In this document: in pieces, positions 1 through 6,046 of the stretch
Numbering within the stretch: position 1 is the first letter of the stretch
Layout of the letters: every line of letters begins with the position of its first letter
Assembly: GCA_038317685.1 (NCBI GenBank)
Contig: JBBQBQ010000207.1
Location: 1-6,190, forward strand
Direction of reading: 5' to 3'
DNA: 6,190 nt
Source: JBBQBQ01 sp038317685
Lineage (GTDB): Bacteria > Desulfobacterota > Desulfuromonadia > Desulfuromonadales > DDH964
The notes under the pieces: generated by a model
Seen by the model: the letters and a program-made list of their open reading frames with translations, nothing else
Database searches by the model: none
Told to the model about the DNA's origin: nothing
Position numbers and translations under genes: made by a program

Positions 1-567
1 CTGATTGATGGCGACGATGATCTCGAAGATCTTCTCGACAAGGTTCGGCGCCAGGCCCATCGACGGCTCGTCGAGCATCAGGACGTTGCAGCCGGTCATC
101 AGCGCCCGGCCGACCGCCAGCATCTGCTGCTCGCCGCCGGAGAGCGATTCGCTGCGCTGCTTGCTGCGTTCCTGAAGGCGCGGGAAGAGGTCGAAAACTC
201 GCTGGTACTCCTGGCGCAGATCGGTATTTTTGTCACGGGCGTAGGTGGCGAGTCTCAGGTTTTCCATGACCGTCAGGTTGCCGAAGATGTGGCGGCCTTC
301 GGGGACCAGCGCCAGTTTGAGAACCTTGACCACGTTCGCCGGCGGGGTCTTGAGGATCGACTCGCCGCGGACCTTGATGTTGCCCCCAATGACCCGCGGC
401 GCCTCGGGCGGCGGAAGCCGGGCGATGGCGAGAAGGCTGGTGGTTTTCCCCGCCCCGTTGGCGCCGATCAGGGTGACGATCTCCCCCTGGTTGACATGGA
501 AACTGATGCCATGCAGAGCCTGGATATTGCCGTACTTGACCTCGAGATTTTCCACCGAAAGCAGCAT
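1..567 (-). CDS. livF: LivF-type ABC transporter ATPase (partial, 3' end outside window)
   Basis: One of the two cytoplasmic ATPases of a branched-chain amino acid type (HAAT) importer; it hydrolyses ATP to drive uptake. The 189 residues visible start MLLSVENLEVKYG. Walker A GANGAGKT is at about residues 35-42, the LivF-typical VPEGRHIF region (Q-loop area) at 88-95, the signature LSGGEQQML at 142-150 and Walker B VLMLDEPSMGL at about 162-172. The family is usually about 235-240 residues, so roughly the last 45-50, including the H-loop, lie left of base 1. The ATG overlaps the livG stop by one base (TGATG), a classic translational coupling arrangement; a GGGGA run inside the livG end could serve as ribosome site. 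It is the last liv gene visible in the operon. Family assignment is firm; the exact substrate is not deducible. Confidence 0.95.
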   Translation of the reverse strand, partial: MLLSVENLEVKYGNIQALHGISFHVNQGEIVTLIGANGAGKTTSLLAIARLPPPEAPRVIGGNIKVRGESILKTPPANVVKVLKLALVPEGRHIFGNLTVMENLRLATYARDKNTDLRQEYQRVFDLFPRLQERSKQRSESLSGGEQQMLAVGRALMTGCNVLMLDEPSMGLAPNLVEKIFEIIVAINQ

Positions 568-1367
568 CAGATCTTGTCGTCCCCGAGATAGGCGGTGATC
601 ACGGCCGGATGATTGCGAATCAGCTCCGGGGTCCCTTCGGCGATGGTTTCTCCGAAGTCGATCACCTTGATCCGTTCGCACAGCTCCATCATCACGTCCA
701 TGTGGTGTTCGATCATCCAGATGGTGACGTCGAAGGTGTCGTGGATCCAGCGAACCAGCCGGATCAGTTCCTGGATATCGACCGAATTGAGACCGGCGGC
801 CGGTTCGTCGAGAAGGAGCAGTTTGGGCTTTTCCGACAGGGCGCGGACGATCTCGACCTTGCGCTGCAGCCCGTAGGGAAGGTTCTTCGGCAGCTCGTCG
901 GCATAATCGTCCAGGTCGAAAATCTTGAGCAGTTCACGCGCCTCGCGTTCGATCCGGGCTTCGCAGTCCAGGTAGGTACGGCTGCGGGCGATGGCGTGAA
1001 AGAAACCGTAACCGAGCGTACCGTGCTGGGCGACGCGGATGTTGTCGAGGACCGACATATCGTTCCAGAGACGGATGTTCTGGAAGGTCCGGGAGACTCC
1101 GAGGGCGGTGACCTTGTGAGGTTTGAGCCCGGCGGTGGGCATGCCGCCGATGCGGATCTCCCCCTCGCTCGGCTGGTAGAAGCCGCTGACCAGATTGAAG
1201 ACCGTGGTTTTGCCGGCGCCGTTCGGGCCGATCAACCCGGCCAGTTCCCCCGGCAGCAGCTGCACGTTGAAATCGTGCACGGCCGTCAGCCCGCCGAAGC
1301 GCTGGGTCAGACCATTGATTTCGAGGACCGCGGCGGTGTCGGTCTGGGATGCTGGTTGCACGGTCAT
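567..1367 (-). CDS. livG: LivG-type ABC transporter ATPase
   Basis: Second ATPase of the amino-acid importer, acting as a heterodimer with LivF on the cytoplasmic face of the LivH/LivM permease. The 266-residue protein is close to the usual LivG length (about 255-260). Walker A GPNGAGKT is at residues 47-54, the Q-loop in RTFQNIRLW (Q96), a LivG-style degenerate signature LPYGLQRKVEI at 163-173 (the family has YGxQR rather than LSGGQ), Walker B LLLLDEPAAGLN at 183-194, and the H-loop in WMIEHHMDVM with E220 and H221. About 15 variable residues precede the ABC core. The ATG lies 7 bases after the livM stop; an AAGGGG run overlapping that stop is a plausible ribosome site, although only 3 bases from the ATG. 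All catalytic motifs are intact. Annotation is secure; the substrate is inferred only at family level. Confidence 0.96.
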   Translation of the reverse strand: MTVQPASQTDTAAVLEINGLTQRFGGLTAVHDFNVQLLPGELAGLIGPNGAGKTTVFNLVSGFYQPSEGEIRIGGMPTAGLKPHKVTALGVSRTFQNIRLWNDMSVLDNIRVAQHGTLGYGFFHAIARSRTYLDCEARIEREARELLKIFDLDDYADELPKNLPYGLQRKVEIVRALSEKPKLLLLDEPAAGLNSVDIQELIRLVRWIHDTFDVTIWMIEHHMDVMMELCERIKVIDFGETIAEGTPELIRNHPAVITAYLGDDKI

Positions 1368-1374
1368 TATCCCC

Positions 1375-2391
1375 TTACTTGAACTTGTAAAACTTCTTCA
1401 GCCAGGGGAAGACATCCCCCAGCTCCTTGTTCCCCATGATCCCCTCCGGACGAAACTGCATCAGGATCACCAGCAGCAGCGGGATGACGATCCACTTGAT
1501 GATCTGCAAGGGGCGCAGCGCCTCGAGGAGGACGGTAAAGAGGACCGCCGACAGGACCGAGCCGGAGAGCGAACCCATGCCGCCGAGGTAGACCATGACC
1601 AGCACCTCGGTCGATTTGAGGATGTTGAAGGATCCGGGATTGACGTAGCCGATGACGTAGGCAAAGAGCCCGCCGCCGACCCCGGCCAGCCCCGAGGAGA
1701 CCATGAAACTGATGGTCTTGATCTTGTTGGTGTTGACACTCATGATCTCCGCCGCCACCTCGTCCTGGCAGATCGCGCTGACTCCCTTGCCGAAAGTCGA
1801 GGAAACGTAGCGGCGCAGGACCCAGACGGTGAAGACGGTAAAGATGAAGACCCAGATCGGCATCCAGGGGAGATCGACGACATCCTCCATCGACGAGATG
1901 ACCGATTTCATCCCCATGAAACCGCGGGAGCCGCCGATGATGCCCAGGTTCTGGATGATGCTGATGATGATGTAGTTGGCGGCGATGGTGATGATCGCCA
2001 GATAGTCGCCGCGGGTCTTGTAGGAAGGGATGGCGACCAGCAGTCCGGCCACCGCCGCCGCCACTCCGCCGGCGAGGATGATGAAGGGAAAGGCATAAAG
2101 GGCCAGGGACGGGTCGAGCAGCGGTGCGCCGAAAACCTTGTCCTTGGCGAAGAGAAACACCCCGAGGACCGAACTGACGTAGGCGCCGACACACATGAAG
2201 CCGGCGTGGCCGCAGGAGAATTCCCCCATGTAGCCGTTGACCAGATTGAGGCTGGCCGAGAGGATCACGTTGACCCCCATGAACATCAGCACCGAGAGGA
2301 TGTAGAGGCTGACCAGCTCCTCGTAGGCGAGGTAGGTCAGGACTCCCCCGGCGAGGATCAGCAGAATATGGACCGAGTAGCGTCTGAGCAT
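1375..2391 (-). CDS. livM: LivM-type branched-chain amino acid ABC permease
   Basis: Inner-membrane permease subunit that pairs with LivH to form the import channel. The 338-residue protein is strongly hydrophobic, with segments at roughly residues 7-22, 28-48, 63-82, 98-122, 131-152, 178-193, 227-250, 263-290 and 298-312. Family hallmarks are SLNLVNGYMGEFSCGHAGF (about 47-65), TRGDYLAIITIAANYI (126-141) and the cytoplasmic EAA-like loop GKGVSAICQDEVAAEIM (201-217), which docks on the ATPases. The C-terminal FRPEGIMGNKEL (313-324) is also typical. The ATG follows the livH stop after only 4 bases and lacks a strong Shine-Dalgarno (only GAAGA about 10 bases upstream), so coupling to livH translation is likely. 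No truncation or frameshift is seen. Confidence 0.95.
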   Translation of the reverse strand: MLRRYSVHILLILAGGVLTYLAYEELVSLYILSVLMFMGVNVILSASLNLVNGYMGEFSCGHAGFMCVGAYVSSVLGVFLFAKDKVFGAPLLDPSLALYAFPFIILAGGVAAAVAGLLVAIPSYKTRGDYLAIITIAANYIIISIIQNLGIIGGSRGFMGMKSVISSMEDVVDLPWMPIWVFIFTVFTVWVLRRYVSSTFGKGVSAICQDEVAAEIMSVNTNKIKTISFMVSSGLAGVGGGLFAYVIGYVNPGSFNILKSTEVLVMVYLGGMGSLSGSVLSAVLFTVLLEALRPLQIIKWIVIPLLLVILMQFRPEGIMGNKELGDVFPWLKKFYKFK

Positions 2392-2395
2392 AGGG

Positions 2396-3307
2396 TTAAA
2401 TCTTCGTGGTCTTGGCGATGCCGAAGAGCCCGGTCGGTTTGAAGACCAGGATGATCAGCAGCACGGAAAAGGCGAAGAGATCGCGGTAGGAGGAGGGGAA
2501 GACCGCGACCACCAGGATCTCCACCGCACCGAGCAGAAAGCCGCCGAGGAAGGCCCCGCGGATATCGCCGATGCCGCCGACCACCGCTGCGATAAAGGCC
2601 TTCCAGCCGATCAGCGCCCCCATATAGGGTTCGAGGACCGGGTAGCTCATGGCGAACAGCAAACCGGCCAGGCCGGCGAAGCCCGAACCGAGCACAAAGG
2701 TCACGACGATGATGTGGTCAAGGGGGATGCCCATCAGCGGCACCGCGAACTTGTCGTAGGAGATGGCGCGCATCGCCATGCCGACCCGGGTCTTGGTGAC
2801 CACCCAATGGAGGAAGAGGAAAGTCAGGATGGCGGTAAAGATGACCCCGAGCTTGAGATTGGTGAAGACCACGCCGCCGACGTTGTAGACCGTCTCCTGG
2901 ATCAGCGGCGGAAAGGCCTTGCGGCTGGCCCCGAGGATCGCCAGGTTGGCATGTTCGAGGATCAGGCCGCACATCAGGGCGGTGATGACCACGTAGAGCC
3001 GGTTGGCCCCCTTGCGCCGCAGCGGTCGGTAGGCGACCCGTTCCAGGGTCACCCCGACCACCGAGGTGAGAATCATCGTCAGCGGAATGGTCAGCGCCAG
3101 GGCCGCCCAGCCGGGGAGTCCGATGGTCGTGAGGAGGAAGGTCGCGACGAAGAAGGCGATGTAGGCGCCGACCATGAAGACGTCGCCGTGGGCGAAGTTG
3201 ATCAGGGTCAGGACCCCGTAGACCAGGGTGTAGCCGAGGGCGATGAGGGCATAGAAGCTCCCCCATTGCAAGGCGTTGATCAGGTTCTGCAGAATATTGG
3301 CAAGCAT
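2396..3307 (-). CDS. livH: LivH-type branched-chain amino acid ABC permease
   Basis: Inner-membrane permease partner of LivM. The chosen start gives 303 residues, the normal family length, beginning MLANILQNLINALQWGSFYA. The near-universal LivH motif GVLTLINFAHGDVFMVGAY is at 31-49, the EAA-like loop GMAMRAISYDKFAVPLMGI at 176-194, GSGFAGLAG at 207-215, GGIGDIRGAFLGGFLLGAVE at 244-263 and VFKPTGLFG at 288-296. The frame stays open upstream to a GTG at 3334, adding nine residues (WWSPPPTT-rich) that do not look like LivH, so the ATG at 3307 is preferred. Neither start has a convincing ribosome site, which is odd for a highly conserved gene; two small hairpins lie immediately upstream. The gene is separated from livK by 165 bases but from livM by 4, so it heads a tight livHMGF block. 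Confidence 0.94.
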   Translation of the reverse strand: MLANILQNLINALQWGSFYALIALGYTLVYGVLTLINFAHGDVFMVGAYIAFFVATFLLTTIGLPGWAALALTIPLTMILTSVVGVTLERVAYRPLRRKGANRLYVVITALMCGLILEHANLAILGASRKAFPPLIQETVYNVGGVVFTNLKLGVIFTAILTFLFLHWVVTKTRVGMAMRAISYDKFAVPLMGIPLDHIIVVTFVLGSGFAGLAGLLFAMSYPVLEPYMGALIGWKAFIAAVVGGIGDIRGAFLGGFLLGAVEILVVAVFPSSYRDLFAFSVLLIILVFKPTGLFGIAKTTKI

Positions 3308-3317
3308 GGTTGTGGGC

Positions 3318-3349
3318 GGTGGAGACCACCACACCAGCGGGGGCTGGTG
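3318..3349 (-). repeat. Two small adjacent inverted repeats just upstream of livH
   Basis: The first is CACCAGC and its complement GCTGGTG (3332-3338 and 3343-3349) around a 4-base C/G loop, perfect over 7 bp. The second is GGTGG-AGA-CCACC (3318-3330), perfect over 5 bp. Read on the livH transcript they would place two hairpins 10-42 bases before the livH ATG, covering the place where a Shine-Dalgarno would be expected and the alternative GTG start at 3334. A competing pairing of TGTGG (3311-3315) with CCACA (3329-3333) is also possible. A role in livH translation is inference only. Confidence 0.5.
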
Positions 3350-3400
3350 CCGTCGGCTCTGCCGTTCACCTTTCCTGGAATAATTAAAGAGCAGACAAAC

Positions 3401-3433
3401 GATCGGCAGGCCGGATCATCCGGCCTGCCGATC
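3401..3433 (-). terminator. Strong hairpin between livK and livH (attenuator or RNA-stability element)
   Basis: The arms GATCGGCAGGCCGGA (3401-3415) and TCCGGCCTGCCGATC (3419-3433) are perfect complements over 15 bp with a 3-base loop. On the minus-strand transcript the stem starts 39 bases after the livK stop and is followed by GTTTGTCTGCTC, which is T-rich but not a clean U tract. It therefore resembles an imperfect intrinsic terminator. The position, after the binding-protein gene and before the permeases, fits the known pattern in which partial termination or 3'-end protection makes binding protein more abundant than membrane subunits. Whether it terminates, stabilises RNA or is a genome-wide repeat copy cannot be decided here. 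Confidence 0.7.
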
Positions 3434-3472
3434 TTACCTCTAATCTGCAACGAAATTCAAATCCGAAGTTCC

Positions 3473-4639
3473 TTACGGGCAGACTGATTTGGCAAACTCG
3501 AATTCACCCTTGTCGCTGATCCGGACCACCACGGCACACTTGACCGGGTCGCCCTGGGCATCGAACTTCATGTTGCCGGTGATGCCGGCGAAACTCGGGA
3601 TGGCGGCCATCGCCTCCCGGACCGCCTTGCGGTCCTTCTTCAACTTGCCGGAGAGCCCGCCGGTATCCTGGATCGCTTTCAGGATGATGCGGGTCGCGTC
3701 CCAGGTCAGGGCGGCGACGTCGTCGGGGACGTAGCCGTACTTCTTCTGGTAGCGGTCGATGAATTCCTTGGTGGCGCCGGTGGCGCCGGCCGCGGCGTAA
3801 TGGGTGGAGAAGAAGAGTCCCTTGCAGTCGTCGCCGCAGAGGGTCATCAACTCCGAGGAACCCCAGGAGTCGGAGCCCATGAAGGGCCCCTTGTAGCCGA
3901 GCTGGTGGGCCTGCTTGACGATCAGCGCGACTTGGTTGTAGTTGTCGGGCAGGAAGATGAAGTCAGGCTTGGCGGCGATAATCTTGGTCAGCTGGGCGGA
4001 GAAGTCCTGGTCCTTGGTGCCGTGGCTTTCAAAGGCCTTGATGGTCCCGGCCCCCATCTTCTTCTGAAACTCGTCGCGGAAAATCTCCGCCAGACCCTTG
4101 GAGTAGTCGTTCTCCAGATCGTAAAGGACCGCCGCGGTCTTGGCCTTGAATTGCTCGACGGCGAAGTTGACCGCCACCGGCCCCTGGAACGGGTCGAGGA
4201 AGGCGGCGCGGAAGACCCAGGGGCGGTCGAGGGTGGTGGCGGGATTGGTCGACCAGGGGGTGATCATGACGGTTTCATTGTCATTGGCCACCTGACCGGC
4301 GGGGACCGCCTGCTTCGAGGAGTTGGGGCCGACCATCGCCAGCACATCGTCTTTTTCAATCAGCTTCAGGGCGGTGGTGACGGCCGATTCGGCCTTGGCC
4401 TCGTTATCCTCGTAGATGAAGTCGAGGAGGTACTTCTTGCCGCCGACCACCAGGCCGCCGGCGCCATTGATGTCGGCCTTGAGCATCTCGGCTGAGAGCT
4501 TGGACGATTCACCGACCTTGGGGATGTCGCCGGTCAGCGGAATGTTGAAACCGATTTTGATGGTGTCGGCGGCCCAGGCAGACCCCGCCGCCAGCAGGGT
4601 GAGGCAGGAGAGCAGCAGCATGAAAGACCGTTTCTTCAT
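3473..4639 (-). CDS. livK: Periplasmic branched-chain amino acid type substrate-binding protein
   Basis: Periplasmic receptor of the importer, type I periplasmic-binding fold (Peripl_BP_6 / Leu-Ile-Val binding family). It has 388 residues including a signal peptide MKKRSFMLLLSCLTLLAAGSAWA with probable cleavage after A23; mature protein begins ADTIKIGFNIPLTG. An LLSC lipobox-like stretch sits at 9-12 but leaves too short a hydrophobic core, so signal peptidase I is favoured. Family motifs: IGFNIPLTGD (29-38), GPNSSKQAVPAGQVA (104-118), ITPWSTNPATT (126-136), YDLENDYSKG (173-182) and the FMGSDSWGSSEL segment (253-264). The ATG is chosen because a strong AGGAGG lies 6 bases upstream; the frame extends further (to 4768) but that part is not protein-like. 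Four cysteines beyond the signal peptide (268, 272, 368, 387) could form disulfides. The ligand may be a branched-chain amino acid, another amino acid, an amide or an organic acid; sequence alone does not say. Confidence 0.94.
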   Translation of the reverse strand: MKKRSFMLLLSCLTLLAAGSAWAADTIKIGFNIPLTGDIPKVGESSKLSAEMLKADINGAGGLVVGGKKYLLDFIYEDNEAKAESAVTTALKLIEKDDVLAMVGPNSSKQAVPAGQVANDNETVMITPWSTNPATTLDRPWVFRAAFLDPFQGPVAVNFAVEQFKAKTAAVLYDLENDYSKGLAEIFRDEFQKKMGAGTIKAFESHGTKDQDFSAQLTKIIAAKPDFIFLPDNYNQVALIVKQAHQLGYKGPFMGSDSWGSSELMTLCGDDCKGLFFSTHYAAAGATGATKEFIDRYQKKYGYVPDDVAALTWDATRIILKAIQDTGGLSGKLKKDRKAVREAMAAIPSFAGITGNMKFDAQGDPVKCAVVVRISDKGEFEFAKSVCP

Positions 4640-4923
4640 CGATTCCTCCTTCGCGTGATGGGGATGAAAGACAACCCGTACACCCCGGCCAGACCGGGGA
4701 TGAGGTGGTAAACTGACAATTGGAACGGCAGGACCGGCCGCGGGTCCGGTCACCCGGCGTGAGCGCATTAAACATACCTTGATTTTTAAAAAAAAGAAGG
4801 AGTAATTTCATTTTTCTTAAAAAATTCAGCTTCCTGCTGTTGATGAGAGGGTATTCTTCCCGATTATGCGGTACCGCGACTTCCTGGGGGCCGGAGGAGC
4901 GAGGCCCAAGGTCGGATAAGCCG

Positions 4924-4952
4924 TTGACAAGGAAATCCCGGACCGGTTAAAT
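4924..4952 (+). promoter_or_regulatory. Sigma70-type promoter for the CDGSH-regulator operon
   Basis: A perfect TTGACA -35 (4924-4929) is followed after exactly 17 bases by TTAAAT (4947-4952), four of six matches to the consensus -10. It points toward the CDGSH gene and would give a 5' leader of about 90 bases. It is the best promoter match I found in the window. Confidence 0.5.
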
Positions 4953-4995
4953 GAGCCAGGACCCTTTAAGACGCAGTCCCATCAATTCCTCCCTG

Positions 4996-5001
4996 TATAA
5001 T
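4996..5001 (+). promoter_or_regulatory. Possible second -10 element (TATAAT)
   Basis: A perfect TATAAT lies about 53 bases before the CDGSH start codon. There is no recognisable -35 at 16-18 bases upstream and no properly spaced extended -10 TG, so it may be an alternative promoter that needs an activator, or chance. Confidence 0.2.
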
Positions 5002-5053
5002 GTTTTCAGTCAGCCTGTTCTTCAGGGAAGAGAATCCATTCAAGGAGTGCATT

Positions 5054-5311
5054 ATGCCCAAGGAAAACATGGAAAACGGCATGCCGATCGGCCTGACGCT
5101 GGAGCCGGGGACCTACTACCGCTGCACCTGCGGCAAGTCTCAGAACCTGCCGTTTTGCGATGAGTCTCACAGCGGGTCGGGGCAGTCGCCGATCCAATTC
5201 AAAATCGGTAAACGCCAGAAAGTCTTTCTCTGCGGCTGCGGCTTGACCGGGGATCAACCCTTCTGCGACGGCAGTTGCGGAGTATCGCTCGCCGGAAGGC
5301 AATCCCTCTGA
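5054..5311 (+). CDS. Small tandem CDGSH iron-sulfur domain protein with an altered second motif
   Basis: An 85-residue cytoplasmic protein with two CDGSH-type [2Fe-2S] motifs, a family that carries redox-active, labile clusters; its bacterial role is poorly defined (electron transfer, iron-sulfur handling or redox sensing). Motif 1 is CTCGKSQNLPFCDESH: ligands C24, C26, C35 and H39, complete, with E replacing the usual G of CDGSH. Motif 2 is CGCGLTGDQPFCDGSC: C60, C62 and C71 are present but the histidine ligand position is C75, giving a possible all-cysteine site. The length matches short two-motif bacterial members. The ATG is supported by AAGGAG 6 bases upstream; the same frame is open back to an ATG at 5000, but that start lacks support. 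It is the first gene after the divergent promoter and is followed 52 bases later by the XRE-cupin regulator, so both are probably one transcript. Confidence 0.9.
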   Translation: MPKENMENGMPIGLTLEPGTYYRCTCGKSQNLPFCDESHSGSGQSPIQFKIGKRQKVFLCGCGLTGDQPFCDGSCGVSLAGRQSL

Positions 5312-5337
5312 GAACCGCAGACATTTTCACTGCCCCA

Positions 5338-5352
5338 TTTGAAGCATTCAAA
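5338..5352 (+). promoter_or_regulatory. Inverted repeat overlapping the regulator's ribosome binding site
   Basis: TTTGAA-GCA-TTCAAA is a perfect 6-bp inverted repeat whose last two bases overlap the AAGGAG Shine-Dalgarno (5351-5356) of the XRE-cupin gene. It could be a DNA operator for autoregulation or a weak RNA hairpin; an A/T-rich 6-bp repeat may also be chance. Confidence 0.3.
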
Positions 5353-5363
5353 GGAGACCAGCC

Positions 5364-5957
5364 ATGCCGGACAAATCGATGAAAATCGGAGACAGGATCC
5401 ACCATTTAAGGATCAAAAAACAGCTGTCCTTAGCCAACCTTGCCAAAGAATCCGGACTCTCCGAGGCAACCCTCGCCGGGATCGAAGACCATTCGGTCCT
5501 CCCCCCCCTGGGGCAGATCGTCACCCTTGCCAAAATCTTCCAGACGTCCGTGGGAGAAATTTTCGGCGACAGCGCCGACTCGCCCTTCTGCATCATCCGC
5601 AGCGACGACCACCAGGCCGTCTCGCGTTTCGGTTCGATGGCCGCCACCTCGGGAGGCTACAGCTACGAGTCCCTCGGCCATCAGAAGCAGAACCGGCAGA
5701 TGGAACCCTTTCTGGTGACATTGACCCCGGTTGCCGAGCCCGACCAGGTCGAACCGAATCAGCATGACGGCGAAGAATTCATCTTCGTACTGAATGGCCA
5801 GGTCGACGTTCGGCTTTCCGACCACAAAGACGTCCTCAACCCTGGCGATTCGGTCTATTACGATTCGGCCCTCCCCCATGTGGTCTCCTGCCACGGCAAA
5901 GACCCGGCCACCATCCTGGCGGTGATTTATGCGAAAAAGGAACTCCTGATCTTTTAA
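5364..5957 (+). CDS. XRE-family transcriptional regulator with C-terminal cupin domain
   Basis: A 197-residue cytoplasmic DNA-binding protein. Residues about 7-65 form an XRE/Cro-type helix-turn-helix (IGDRIHHLRIKKQLSLANLA, then KESGLSEATLAGIED, then PPLGQIVTLAKIF and a GEIFGD end). Residues about 112-190 form a single cupin barrel: motif 1 is QHDGEEFIFVLNGQVDV (H134, E138, G145) and motif 2 is NPGDSVYYDSALPHVV (G161, P171, H172), so likely metal or ligand-binding side chains are retained. The architecture is that of PuuR-like regulators, where the cupin senses a small metabolite. The ATG has AAGGAG 7 bases upstream. It follows the CDGSH gene and lies divergent from the liv operon, so control of one or both is a reasonable inference. 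C76 and C176 are present, but redox sensing is not shown. Confidence 0.93.
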   Translation: MPDKSMKIGDRIHHLRIKKQLSLANLAKESGLSEATLAGIEDHSVLPPLGQIVTLAKIFQTSVGEIFGDSADSPFCIIRSDDHQAVSRFGSMAATSGGYSYESLGHQKQNRQMEPFLVTLTPVAEPDQVEPNQHDGEEFIFVLNGQVDVRLSDHKDVLNPGDSVYYDSALPHVVSCHGKDPATILAVIYAKKELLIF

Positions 5958-6046
5958 CGGACCAGCTATCGATGTCGGGCCGGCGGCGTTCTGTGCCGGT
6001 AAAGGGGACCCCTCCCCCCTGTCATACCCCCTTGGAGACAGCGTCG

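Larger units (their letters stand above)
4640..5053. promoter_or_regulatory. Divergent intergenic control region between livK and the CDGSH gene
   Basis: This 414-bp gap has no convincing gene. Nearest livK it is GC-rich, with inverted repeats CCCCGG/CCGGGG (4683-4699) and GACCGG/CCGGTC (4732-4751) that would lie in the livK leader RNA. A sharply AT-rich patch follows at about 4780-4827, with runs of A and T on either strand; the liv promoter probably lies in or beside it. The best minus-strand -10 candidate is TTTAAT (4772-4767), but no good -35 is spaced from it. A plus-strand promoter is at 4924-4952 and a perfect TATAAT at 4996-5001. No operator site is demonstrable, though the neighbouring XRE-cupin protein would be the natural ligand of one. 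Confidence 0.6.

Noticed and set aside
609..1382. Long plus-strand open frame antisense to livG (257 codons)
   Set aside because: It lies wholly opposite a gene with all ABC ATPase motifs; the translation is rich in D, G, E, Q and V as expected of an antisense shadow in GC-rich DNA and has no recognisable domain.
1195..2442. Long plus-strand open frame antisense to livM and the livG start (415 codons)
   Set aside because: Composition is dominated by D, H, G and R repeats typical of the antisense frame of a membrane protein gene; no ribosome site or domain.
4640..4768. Upstream extension of the livK reading frame
   Set aside because: The strong AGGAGG plus signal peptide fix the start at 4639; the extension lacks a ribosome site and would bury the signal peptide 43 residues inside.
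4509..4811. Minus-strand frame starting MKLLLLFFKNQG, overlapping the livK start
   Set aside because: No Shine-Dalgarno, runs out of frame through the livK signal peptide and its apparent hydrophobic start comes from the poly-T patch.
4868..4877. Palindrome GCGGTACCGC as an operator
   Set aside because: A 10-bp perfect palindrome is expected several times by chance in a window this size; nothing else supports it.
5000..5053. Upstream ATG extension of the CDGSH protein (18 extra residues)
   Set aside because: The internal ATG at 5054 has AAGGAG at ideal spacing; the upstream one overlaps the TATAAT and has no ribosome site.
5430..5894. Minus-strand frame (154 codons) opposite the XRE-cupin gene
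   Set aside because: Fully antisense to a gene with clear HTH and cupin motifs; no domain or ribosome site.
5958..6046. Terminator between the regulator and the MarC gene
   Set aside because: Only a weak CCGGC/GCCGG pairing (about 5981-5999) and no T tract on either side; not enough to call.
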